From: Pseudomonadota bacterium
GTDB taxonomy: Bacteria; Pseudomonadota; Gammaproteobacteria; Burkholderiales; Burkholderiaceae_B
NCBI GenBank assembly: GCA_023386765.1
Contig: JAEWJD010000061.1
Span: 1 to 7,413 of the forward strand
Direction: 5' to 3'
DNA: 7,413 nucleotides
The notes beneath the pieces were generated by a model that saw only the letters and a program-made list of their open reading frames with translations, was not told the DNA's origin and did no database searches. Shown here piece after piece: positions 1-6,128 of the stretch; position 1 is the first letter of the stretch; every line of letters begins with the position of its first letter. Both the position numbers and the translations under genes were made by a program.

Positions 1-19
1 GGCCAAACCAGATCCACAT
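1..19 (-). CDS. 5' end of an unidentified minus-strand gene (possibly NfeD-type membrane protein)
   Basis: An ATG at 19-17 opens a frame reading M-W-I-W-F-G before the left edge cuts it off. A strong Shine-Dalgarno GGAGG lies at 29-25, five bases upstream, which is the main reason to call a real start. The aromatic, hydrophobic beginning suggests an N-terminal membrane segment. Short NfeD-family membrane proteins of Burkholderiales often begin in a similar way, but six residues cannot establish a family. The gene lies downstream of the ppsA terminator on the same strand and probably has its own promoter. The rest of the gene lies to the left of this window. Confidence 0.5.
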
Positions 20-46
20 AGCTGCCTCCGGAAAGTCGATTCCACA

Positions 47-52
47 ATTGTA
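47..52 (-). promoter_or_regulatory. candidate -10 box for the left-edge gene
   Basis: On the minus strand the hexamer TACAAT (5 of 6 to TATAAT) lies about 28 bases upstream of the ATG at 19. That would give a short leader of about 20 bases. No good -35 hexamer sits 16-18 bases upstream (the best there reads GTGCTG or TGCTGC), so this is a weak call. It lies downstream of the ppsA terminator, where a new promoter would be expected. Confidence 0.3.
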
Positions 53-126
53 CGGACACTCGGACAGCGCAGCACGGCTTTCGCCTTCGCCTTGTGCAGC
101 GGCCCGCCCCTGATCCGACCCTACCT

Positions 127-157
127 AAAAAGAAACGGCAGGATCGCTCCTGCCGTT
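127..157 (-). terminator. Rho-independent terminator of ppsA
   Basis: Read on the minus strand, a perfect 10-bp stem (AACGGCAGGA pairing with TCCTGCCGTT, positions 157-148 and 143-134) closes a four-base GCGA loop. It is followed at once by the U-rich run TCTTTTT at 133-127. It begins about 47 bases after the ppsA stop. Stem length, tight loop and T-tract together meet the usual criteria for an intrinsic terminator. On the plus strand there is no comparable T-run after the stem, so it should act only on leftward transcription. GCGA is a GNRA-type tetraloop. Confidence 0.88.
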
Positions 158-162
158 CTGGT

Positions 163-186
163 GGCATGGGCGTTGCCGCCCATGCC
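163..186 (-). repeat. second perfect hairpin between ppsA stop and terminator
   Basis: A perfect 10-bp inverted repeat (GGCATGGGCG / CGCCCATGCC) encloses four bases, read as GCAA on the minus strand, again a GNRA tetraloop. It begins 18 bases after the ppsA stop and lies five bases before the terminator stem. It has no U-tract of its own. It may stabilise the 3' end of the ppsA message or be part of a dispersed palindromic repeat; neither can be decided from this window. Confidence 0.65.
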
Positions 187-204
187 GGCTGACATTGTCC
201 GGCC

Positions 205-2571
205 TCAGTTCTTGGCCAGACGCTGCCAGGTGTCGACCACCGTATCCGGGTTCAGCGACATCGACAGAATGCCTTCGGCCTTGAGCCAATCGGCAAAGTC
301 GGGATGATCGCTGGGGCCCTGACCGCAGATACCGACATACTTGCCTGCCGACAGGCAAGCCTGGATGGCGCGGCGCAGCATGAACTTGACCGCTTCGTCA
401 CGCTCGTCGAAGTCCGCGGCCAGCAATTCCATGCCGGAGTCGCGGTCCAGGCCCAGGGTCAGCTGGGTCATGTCGTTCGAGCCGATCGAGAAGCCGTCGA
501 AGTACTCGAGGAACTGTTCGGCCAGAATGGCATTGGACGGCACTTCGCACATCATGACCAGACGCAGGCCGTTCTCGCCACGCTTCAGGCCATGGGCTTC
601 CAGCAGTTCGACCACGCGCTTGGCCTGGCCGACCGTACGGACGAAGGGCACCATGATCTCGACGTTGGTCAGGCCCATTTCGTCGCGCACCTTCTTGAGG
701 GCTTCGCATTCCATGCGGAAGCACTCGGCGAAGTCTTCGGCGATGTAGCGCGACGCGCCGCGGAAGCCCAGCATCGGGTTCTCTTCCTCGGGCTCATAGC
801 GCGAACCACCGACCAGCTTGCGGTACTCGTTGGACTTGAAGTCCGACATACGCACGATGACCGGTTGCGGCCAGAAGGCCGCGCCGATGGTGGCTACGCC
901 TTCGGCCAGCTTGTCGACGAAGAAGGCGCGCGGGCCGGCGTGGCCACGGGCAGCCGACTCGACAGCCTGCTTCAGTTCGGCGTCGACGTTCGGGTAGTCC
1001 AGCACGGCCTTCGGGTGAATGCCGATGTTGTTGTTGATGATGAACTCCAGGCGGGCCAGGCCCACGCCGGCGTTGGGGATCTGCGCGAAGTCAAAGGCCA
1101 GCTGCGGATTGCCCACGTTCATCATGATCTTGACGTCGATCGGGGGCATGGCGCCACGGCGCACTTCCTCGACTTCGGTTTCGATCAGGCCGTCATAGAT
1201 GCGGCCTTCGTCGCCCTCGGCGCAGGACACCGTGACCGGTTGGCCTTCCTTGAGCACATCGGTGGCTTCACCGCAGCCGACCACGGCCGGGATGCCCAGC
1301 TCACGCGCGATGATGGCCGCGTGGCAGGTACGCCCGCCACGGTTGGTGACGATGGCCGAGGCACGCTTCATGACCGGCTCCCAGTTGGGGTCGGTCATGT
1401 CGGTGACCAGCACGTCGCCCGGCTGCACCTTGTCCATTTCGGACACGTCGCCCACGATGCGCACCGGGCCCGAGCCGATCTTCTGGCCGATGGCACGGCC
1501 GGTGATCACCACCTCGCCGGTGGCCTTCAGGCGGTAGCGCAATTGCACGTCGTTGCTCGACTGCTGCGACTTCACGGTTTCCGGACGCGCCTGCAGGATG
1601 TAGATCTTGCCGTCGATGCCGTCGCGGCCCCACTCGATGTCCATCGGGCGCTGGTAGTGCTTCTCGATGATGACGGCGTAGCGGGCCAGTTCGATGATTT
1701 CTTCGTCGGTGAGCGAGTAGCGATTGCGCTCGGACACGGGCACGTCGACCGTGCGCACGGCGCGGCCTTCCGGACGCTCCGGATCGAATTCCATCTTGAT
1801 CAGCTTGGAACCGATGCGACGGCTCAGGATCGGGTAGTGACCACGCTCCAGCGCGCCCCTGAAGACATAGAACTCATCCGGGTTGACGGCGCCCTGCACG
1901 ACGGTTTCGCCCAGGCCATACGACGAGGTGATGAACACGACCTCCTCGAAACCCGACTCCGTGTCGATGGTGAACATCACGCCGGCGCTGCCCTTGTCGG
2001 AACGCACCATGCGCTGCACGCCGGCCGACAAGGCGACTTCGGCGTGGGCATAGCCCTTGTGCACGCGATAGGAAATGGCGCGGTCGTTGTAGAGCGAGGC
2101 GAACACGTGGCGGATCTTGTCCAGCACATCATCGATGCCAACCACGTTCAGGAAGGTTTCCTGCTGGCCGGCGAACGAAGCATCGGGCAAGTCTTCGGCG
2201 GTGGCCGACGAACGCACGGCAAACGAACCCTTGCCATCGGCGTCCAGCTTGGCGAAGGCTTCGCGGATGGAGTCCTCGAACTTGGCCGAGAACGGGGCAT
2301 CGACGATCCATTGGCGGATCTCGGCACCGGCGGCAGCCAGTTCACGCACGTCTTCGGGGTTGAGCGTCGCCAGGCGATCGGCGATGCGCTTGTCCAGGCC
2401 CGAGGCGGTCAGAAAATCGCGGAAGGCTTCTGCAGTCGTGGCAAAGCCGCCCGGAACGCGGACGCCCGCGCCGGACAGCTGACTGATCATTTCACCTAGC
2501 GATGCGTTCTTACCCCCTACCGAGTCCACGTCCGTCATGCGGAGCTGCTCGAAACTAACCACATACGACAT
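205..2571 (-). CDS. ppsA: phosphoenolpyruvate synthase (pyruvate, water dikinase)
   Basis: This enzyme converts pyruvate, ATP and water to PEP, AMP and phosphate (EC 2.7.9.2) in the cytoplasm, feeding gluconeogenesis. The 788-residue product is close to the E. coli enzyme (792) and appears intact. Three regions are visible. An N-terminal ATP-grasp domain spans roughly residues 12-340 (VGGKNASLGEM at 18-28, RSSATAEDLP at 120-129, DIEWG at 311-315, ILQARPE at 325-331). A swivelling phosphohistidine domain carries GGRTCH, with catalytic H417 and regulatory T415 (E. coli H421 and T419). A C-terminal PEP/pyruvate barrel carries RMSDFKSNEY (574-583), GSNDMTQLTLG (697-707) and the catalytic Cys in GICGQG (C749). 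The ATG at 2571 is preferred: Shine-Dalgarno AAGGTGA lies five bases upstream, and the alternative in-frame GTG at 2580 falls inside it. The gene is divergent from ppsR, its regulator, and ends in a strong terminator. Confidence 0.97.
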   Translation of the reverse strand: MSYVVSFEQLRMTDVDSVGGKNASLGEMISQLSGAGVRVPGGFATTAEAFRDFLTASGLDKRIADRLATLNPEDVRELAAAGAEIRQWIVDAPFSAKFEDSIREAFAKLDADGKGSFAVRSSATAEDLPDASFAGQQETFLNVVGIDDVLDKIRHVFASLYNDRAISYRVHKGYAHAEVALSAGVQRMVRSDKGSAGVMFTIDTESGFEEVVFITSSYGLGETVVQGAVNPDEFYVFRGALERGHYPILSRRIGSKLIKMEFDPERPEGRAVRTVDVPVSERNRYSLTDEEIIELARYAVIIEKHYQRPMDIEWGRDGIDGKIYILQARPETVKSQQSSNDVQLRYRLKATGEVVITGRAIGQKIGSGPVRIVGDVSEMDKVQPGDVLVTDMTDPNWEPVMKRASAIVTNRGGRTCHAAIIARELGIPAVVGCGEATDVLKEGQPVTVSCAEGDEGRIYDGLIETEVEEVRRGAMPPIDVKIMMNVGNPQLAFDFAQIPNAGVGLARLEFIINNNIGIHPKAVLDYPNVDAELKQAVESAARGHAGPRAFFVDKLAEGVATIGAAFWPQPVIVRMSDFKSNEYRKLVGGSRYEPEEENPMLGFRGASRYIAEDFAECFRMECEALKKVRDEMGLTNVEIMVPFVRTVGQAKRVVELLEAHGLKRGENGLRLVMMCEVPSNAILAEQFLEYFDGFSIGSNDMTQLTLGLDRDSGMELLAADFDERDEAVKFMLRRAIQACLSAGKYVGICGQGPSDHPDFADWLKAEGILSMSLNPDTVVDTWQRLAKN

Positions 2572-2576
2572 TGAAG

Positions 2577-2583
2577 TCACCTT
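2577..2583 (-). promoter_or_regulatory. ppsA ribosome binding site that decides the start
   Basis: AAGGTGA on the minus strand, five bases before ATG 2571. The in-frame GTG at 2580-2578 is part of this motif, so a GTG start would have no usable Shine-Dalgarno in the right place. This makes the 788-residue product more likely than the 791-residue one. Confidence 0.7.
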
Positions 2584-2601
2584 TTACAATGGAAGAAAGC
2601 G

Positions 2602-2638
2602 AGTTTGGTCAGAACAGAAAACCTGTGCTGGCCAAACT
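2602..2638. promoter_or_regulatory. long imperfect dyad in the ppsA-ppsR intergenic region
   Basis: Outer arms AGTTTGGTCAG (2602-2612) and CTGGCCAAACT (2628-2638) pair at ten of eleven positions, the other being a T-G wobble in plus-strand RNA. After one A/G mismatch (2613/2627), inner arms ACAG and CTGT pair across a five-base loop (2618-2622). A hairpin in plus-sense RNA would have about 14 Watson-Crick pairs. In minus-sense RNA the wobble becomes an A/C mismatch, so the fold is weaker. The element lies 31 bases upstream of the ppsA ATG and about 94 upstream of the ppsR ATG. It could be a protein operator shared by the divergent genes or a leader structure. No T-run follows directly, so it does not look like a terminator. 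Confidence 0.5.
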
Positions 2639-2651
2639 GGCCTCGGCGCCC

Positions 2652-2680
2652 TTGGGGTGACTCTTTTTCAGGGCTGTGAT
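2652..2680 (+). promoter_or_regulatory. weak candidate sigma-70 promoter for ppsR
   Basis: TTGGGG (2652-2657) and TGTGAT (2675-2680) are spaced by 17 bases and match the -35 and -10 consensus at 3 and 4 of 6 positions. Transcription would start near 2687, about 45 bases before the ppsR ATG. The matches are poor and could be chance; the position is sensible. Confidence 0.22.
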
Positions 2681-2695
2681 TGTACCCGTTCGGGT
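2679..2695 (-). promoter_or_regulatory. candidate ppsA -10 box with adjoining small dyad
   Basis: On the minus strand TACAAT occupies 2684-2679, giving a ppsA leader of about 100 bases that includes the 2602-2638 dyad. No recognisable -35 lies 16-18 bases upstream, so activation by a regulator would be needed if this box is used. A perfect small palindrome, ACCCG-TT-CGGGT (2684-2695), overlaps the box and its upstream spacer, where a regulator could bind. It does not resemble the Cra operator known at E. coli ppsA. Confidence 0.3.
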
Positions 2696-2731
2696 CCTCT
2701 CCGGCCTGTCCATGGTTGGAATTTTTTACAT

Positions 2732-3556
2732 ATGAGCACTAGCCCGATCGTCCGCACTGTTTATATCGTCTCCGATAGTACCGGCATCACCGCCGAAACC
2801 TTCAGCCAATCGGTACTTTCGCAATTCGACCAGGTCGAGTTCAAGCCTATCCGGCTGCCCTACATCGACACCCTCCAGAAAGCCGAGGATACCGCGGCGC
2901 GCATTAACCGCAACGCCGAGGAAACCGGCGTGCCGCCGATCGTCTTCAGTACCCTGGTACACCCCGAGATCCTGGCCCGCGTGCGCCAGGCCAACGGTAT
3001 CTTCCTGGATCTGTTCGGCACTTTCGTCAGCCATATCGAACAGGCGCTGGGCCAGAAATCCAGCCATTCCATCGGCCGCTCGCACATGGCGGTGGACTCG
3101 GAGCGCTACCGCACCCGCATCGACGCCATCAACTTCAGCCTGGCCCACGACGACGGCCAGTTCATCAACCAGCTCGACCAGGCCGAGGTCATCCTGGTGG
3201 GTGTGTCGCGTTGCGGAAAAACCCCCACCAGCCTCTATCTGGCCATGCAATACGCCATCAAGGCGGCCAATTTCCCGCTCACGCCCGATGACTTCGAGCG
3301 CGGCACCCTGCCCAAAACCATCGCTCCCTACCGCGACAAACTGTTCGGCCTGTCGATCCAGCCCGAACGCCTGGCCGAGGTGCGCAACGAGCGCCGCCCC
3401 AACAGCAGCTACGCCAAACTGGAGCAATGCCGCTACGAAGTGGCCGAGGCAGAACGCATGATGCGCCGCGAAGGCATCCCGTGGCTGTCCACCACCACCA
3501 AGTCGATCGAGGAAATCGCCACCACCGTGCTGCAGGAAGTGGGGCTGGATCTGTAA
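2732..3556 (+). CDS. ppsR: PEP synthase regulatory protein (bifunctional kinase/pyrophosphorylase)
   Basis: PpsR inactivates PEP synthase by ADP-dependent phosphorylation of the threonine two residues before the catalytic histidine, and reactivates it by phosphate-dependent removal that releases pyrophosphate. It acts in the cytoplasm on PpsA, encoded next door. The 274-residue product matches the DUF299/PSRP family in length and layout: a conserved N-terminal VYIVSDSTGITAET (10-23), a central region ending in HSIGRSH (112-118), and a P-loop GVSRCGKT (157-164, with K163 and T164) for nucleotide binding. The conserved N-terminus begins at residue 8, supporting ATG 2732. The frame stays open upstream to 2537, but that extension crosses the intergenic region and the ppsA start. 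The Shine-Dalgarno is weak (GGA 11 bases upstream), followed by an A/T-rich run. The gene is divergent from ppsA and convergent with the methyltransferase. Confidence 0.96.
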   Translation: MSTSPIVRTVYIVSDSTGITAETFSQSVLSQFDQVEFKPIRLPYIDTLQKAEDTAARINRNAEETGVPPIVFSTLVHPEILARVRQANGIFLDLFGTFVSHIEQALGQKSSHSIGRSHMAVDSERYRTRIDAINFSLAHDDGQFINQLDQAEVILVGVSRCGKTPTSLYLAMQYAIKAANFPLTPDDFERGTLPKTIAPYRDKLFGLSIQPERLAEVRNERRPNSSYAKLEQCRYEVAEAERMMRREGIPWLSTTTKSIEEIATTVLQEVGLDL

Positions 3557-3581
3557 GCCATACAGCCCCCGTTCAGGGGGC
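3551..3581. repeat. two abutting small hairpins at the convergent gene ends
   Basis: CTGTA-AGCCA-TACAG (3551-3565) contains the ppsR TAA, and GCCCCC-GTTCA-GGGGGC (3565-3581) holds the methyltransferase TGA in its loop; they share base 3565. Neither is followed by a T-run on either strand, so an intrinsic terminator cannot be claimed. They could protect 3' ends or pause polymerases converging from both sides. Confidence 0.4.
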
Positions 3582-4355
3582 CGTCATGCGCTGGCGGCGT
3601 TGTTCGAACAGACAGATCGCCGCCGCCGCCCCCACATTGAGTGACTCGACCGCCTGCGCATCATGCGGGATGTGCAGGCGCCATTGCGCACGCGCCTGCA
3701 ATGCGGCGTCAACGCCCTGCCCTTCATGGCCGAACACCCAGGCCAATGCCGCCGGCAGGGGCGCGCCATACAGGCTTTGAGCATGCTCCAGGGTGGTCAC
3801 CGCCAACGGCACCGCCAGACGGTCAGCCAAGGCCAGCAGATCGACCTGCTCATGCACCGTCAGGGCGAAATGCGCGCCCTGCCCGCTGCGCAGCACCTTC
3901 GGCGACCAGGCCGACGCACTGCCGGGCGCCAGATACACCGAACCGATGCCGGCCGCCGCGCAGGTGCGCAGCAAGGTACCGACATTGCCGGGATCCTGGA
4001 TACGGTCGATCAGCACGCAATTGTCTTCGATGCGTGCAGGCAGCGCCGCCACCGGCGGTTGCACCACGAAAGCCACGCCTTGATCGGCTTCGACGCTGCC
4101 CAGGCCACGCATCAGGCGCGGCTCCAGCGCCAGGCAACGCGCTTCGGGCACCTGGGCCGCCAGGGCAGCCAGTTCAGGGTGATCCAGGCGCGCCGCATCA
4201 AACACCGCCTGATCGGGCGCGCCATGGCGCTGCAACCAGGCCTGACACAGATGCACGCCTTCCAGCAACACCGCCTGCCCGCGCCGGCCGGCCTGCTCGG
4301 CCAGCCGGTACAAGGCCTTGACGGCAGGATTGTCTCGCGAGGAAATCAGTTTCAT
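3573..4355 (-). CDS. TrmH/SpoU-family SPOUT RNA methyltransferase
   Basis: Probably a 2'-O-ribose methyltransferase using S-adenosylmethionine on tRNA or rRNA; the exact site cannot be told from sequence. The 260-residue product has the two-part layout of this family. An N-terminal substrate-binding domain begins ISSRDNPAVKAL (4-15) and includes LLEGVHL (30-36). A C-terminal knotted SPOUT domain carries motif 1 DPGNVGTLLRT (121-131, N124 and R130), motif 2 FGHEGQG (208-214, E211) and motif 3 with ESLNVGAAAAI (237-247, N240). The frame is open to 4409, but the family-typical beginning MKLISS and the ATGA overlap with the rnhB stop favour ATG 4355. No clear Shine-Dalgarno precedes it, so coupling to rnhB translation is likely. 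It is the last gene of the operon and ends 16 bases from ppsR, tail to tail. Confidence 0.9.
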   Translation of the reverse strand: MKLISSRDNPAVKALYRLAEQAGRRGQAVLLEGVHLCQAWLQRHGAPDQAVFDAARLDHPELAALAAQVPEARCLALEPRLMRGLGSVEADQGVAFVVQPPVAALPARIEDNCVLIDRIQDPGNVGTLLRTCAAAGIGSVYLAPGSASAWSPKVLRSGQGAHFALTVHEQVDLLALADRLAVPLAVTTLEHAQSLYGAPLPAALAWVFGHEGQGVDAALQARAQWRLHIPHDAQAVESLNVGAAAAICLFEQRRQRMTAP

Positions 4356-4960
4356 GCGGCCTGGCCAAAGGCTTTGATGGGCGCGAAGCTGCGCCGGTGC
4401 TCGGGGCACGGCCCATGTTCGCGCAGACGACTCAGATGCAAGGCCGTGCCATAGCCCTTGTGCTGGTCAAAGGCATATTGGGGATACTCGGCATGCAGGC
4501 GCAGCAGATCGGCATCACGCGCCGTCTTGGCCAGGATGGAGGCCGCCGAGATCGCCGGCACCTTCGCATCGCCCTTGATGACGGTCTGTACCGTACAGGC
4601 CAGATGCGGTGCCTGGTTGCCATCGACCAGCGCCACCCTGGGCGCCTGCGCCAGGCCCTGCACCGCGCGCTGCATGGCCAGCATGGTGGCGCGCAGGATA
4701 TTCATGCTGTCGATTTCCTCGACACTGGCGCTGGCGATACACCAGCTGAGCGCATGGGTCTTGATTTCGGCAGCCAGCGCCTCGCGCGTTTCGGCCTTCA
4801 GGGCCTTGGAATCGGCCAGGCCGGCGATCGGCCGCGACGGGTCGAGAATCACAGCCGCCGCATACACGGCGCCGGCCAGCGGCCCGCGGCCTGCCTCGTC
4901 GACGCCGGCCACATCCGTGCCGGCTGGAATGATCTCGCCGAACAGGTCAGCCTGCTCCAT
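4352..4960 (-). CDS. rnhB: ribonuclease HII
   Basis: RNase HII nicks the RNA strand of RNA/DNA hybrids and starts removal of single ribonucleotides misincorporated in DNA. The 202-residue product is of usual length. The four acidic metal ligands are present: D21 and E22 in GVDEAGRGPLAG, D113 in LVDGN, and D131 in IKGDAK. The GRG triad (24-26), which reads the ribonucleotide 2'-hydroxyl, is intact, as is the conserved stretch ISAASILAKTARD (137-149). The start at 4960 has a strong Shine-Dalgarno, GGAGGTG at 4971-4965, inside the end of lpxB. The gene overlaps lpxB by 14 bases and the methyltransferase by four (ATGA). An rnhB gene after lpxB is the same order as in E. coli, where dnaE follows; here a methyltransferase follows instead. 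Confidence 0.96.
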   Translation of the reverse strand: MEQADLFGEIIPAGTDVAGVDEAGRGPLAGAVYAAAVILDPSRPIAGLADSKALKAETREALAAEIKTHALSWCIASASVEEIDSMNILRATMLAMQRAVQGLAQAPRVALVDGNQAPHLACTVQTVIKGDAKVPAISAASILAKTARDADLLRLHAEYPQYAFDQHKGYGTALHLSRLREHGPCPEHRRSFAPIKAFGQAA

Positions 4961-6128
4961 GTGCCACCTCCAGGATGGCTTGCGCGGCCAGGGTCGGCGT
5001 ATCGCGCAGCAGCTCCTGGTGCAAGGCCGTGAAGCGTGCCTCGATGCGGGCAGCGCCAGCCTCGTCGGTCAGCGATGTCCAGCAGGCTTCGGCCAGCTTC
5101 TCGGGCGTGGCGTCGTCCTGCAGCAGCTCGGGGACGGCAAAGTCCTTGAGCAGCACGTTGGGCAGCCCCACCCAGGGCAGATAAGGCCGTTGCTGGCCGG
5201 ATTTCCAGGCCATGATGCGCCGCATCCAGGGCGACAGCACATAGGAAATCACCATGGGGCGCTTGAACAACGCCGTTTCGAGCGTTGCGGTACCGCTGGC
5301 AACCAGTACGGCATCGGCGGCTTCCATGACGCTCCAGGCCACGGGCGTGCCACCCGGCTCCTGCTCGGCAGTGACACAACGCAGGCCCGGCACCGGGTGC
5401 TGTGCCAGGATCTGCTCGAACTCGGCCTTGCGCTGCGCGTTGACCATGGGCACCACGCAACGCAGCGCCGGATCGCGCTGGCGCAGCAGCGCCGCCGCCT
5501 GCAGAAAGCGCGGCGCCAGAATACGGATTTCAGAGGAACGGCTGCCCGGCAGGATGGCCAGCACCCGTTCATCGGGCTCGAGACCGAGCCGACGGCGCGC
5601 CGCCGCGCGATCCGGCTGCATCGGAATAACGCCAGCCAGCGGATGGCCGACATAGGTCACCGGGATCCCTTCCTTGCGGTAGATCTCCTCCTCGAAGGGG
5701 AAAAGCACCAGCATGTGGGACACCGCTGCACGGATCTTGTGGATGCGCTCGTAGCGCCAGGCCCAGATCGACGGCCCCACGAAATGCACCGTCGGAATGC
5801 CGGCCTGCCGCATCTGCAGCTCCAGCCGCAGATTGAAGTCCGGCGCGTCGATGCCCACGAAGGCTGCCGGGCGCTCGGAAAGGAAGCGGTCGCGGGTATT
5901 GCGATAGATGGACAGCAGGCTGGGCAGGCGCTTGAGCGCATCGACATAGCCGAACACGCTCAGCGCATGCATCGGATGCCAGGCCTCGAAACCGCGCGCC
6001 TGCATCTGCGGCCCGCCGATACCGGCGGTACGCAAATCGGTGGCGCTTGCCTGCAGACCGCCGATGATGCGTCCGGCCAGCAGATCACCCGAGGGCTCGC
6101 CGGCCACCATCCCGATGGATAGCGTCAT
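4947..6128 (-). CDS. lpxB: lipid-A-disaccharide synthase
   Basis: This peripheral inner-membrane GT19 glycosyltransferase joins UDP-2,3-diacylglucosamine and lipid X (2,3-diacylglucosamine 1-phosphate), making the beta-1,6 disaccharide of lipid A with release of UDP. The 393-residue product is slightly longer than E. coli LpxB (382) and looks complete. Visible family signatures are AGEPSGD (9-15), GIDAPDFN (92-99, with D97 probably matching the essential E. coli D98), FVGPSIWAWR (116-125), VGHPL (160-164), LPGSRSSEI (193-201) and SGTATLE (278-284), the last two being part of the UDP-binding C-terminal half. Its ATG overlaps the lpxA TGA as ATGA, and no good Shine-Dalgarno lies close, so translation is probably coupled to lpxA. 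The enzyme acts three steps after LpxA; lpxC and lpxH are not in this window. Confidence 0.97.
   Translation of the reverse strand: MTLSIGMVAGEPSGDLLAGRIIGGLQASATDLRTAGIGGPQMQARGFEAWHPMHALSVFGYVDALKRLPSLLSIYRNTRDRFLSERPAAFVGIDAPDFNLRLELQMRQAGIPTVHFVGPSIWAWRYERIHKIRAAVSHMLVLFPFEEEIYRKEGIPVTYVGHPLAGVIPMQPDRAAARRRLGLEPDERVLAILPGSRSSEIRILAPRFLQAAALLRQRDPALRCVVPMVNAQRKAEFEQILAQHPVPGLRCVTAEQEPGGTPVAWSVMEAADAVLVASGTATLETALFKRPMVISYVLSPWMRRIMAWKSGQQRPYLPWVGLPNVLLKDFAVPELLQDDATPEKLAEACWTSLTDEAGAARIEARFTALHQELLRDTPTLAAQAILEVAHGAG

Noticed and set aside
304..2499. A 731-codon open frame on the plus strand, antisense to ppsA
   Set aside because: It lies entirely opposite a well-conserved ppsA gene. Its translation is rich in His, Asp, Gly, Ala and Val with no recognisable motif, as expected from the reverse complement of a GC-rich gene with biased third positions.
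2647..2668. Possible attenuator in the ppsR leader (CGCCC/GGGTG stem followed by a T5 run)
   Set aside because: The stem is only five pairs including a wobble, with a three-base loop and four bases before the T-run; too weak to claim.
2537..2731. N-terminal extension of PpsR by 65 residues
   Set aside because: It would overlap the ppsA start and translate the intergenic dyad; the conserved PSRP N-terminus begins just after ATG 2732 and the family length is matched without it.
2726..3427. A 233-codon open frame on the minus strand, antisense to ppsR
   Set aside because: It mirrors ppsR, has shadow-like composition, and shows no family features.
3565..3581. GCCCCC/GGGGGC hairpin as an intrinsic terminator
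   Set aside because: No T-run follows on either strand, and on the minus strand the methyltransferase stop codon lies in the loop.
4356..4409. Upstream start for the RNA methyltransferase at 4409
   Set aside because: It would overlap rnhB by 58 bases and add 18 non-conserved residues; the start at 4355 gives the family N-terminus and an ATGA junction.
3663..4454. A 263-codon open frame on the plus strand, antisense to the RNA methyltransferase
   Set aside because: It is shadow coding opposite a gene with all SPOUT motifs; the translation is Arg/Gln/His-rich without domains.
4458..6122. A 554-codon open frame on the plus strand, antisense to rnhB and lpxB
   Set aside because: It covers the complement of two intact, overlapping genes. 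Composition is shadow-like, and there is no Shine-Dalgarno or promoter I could support.
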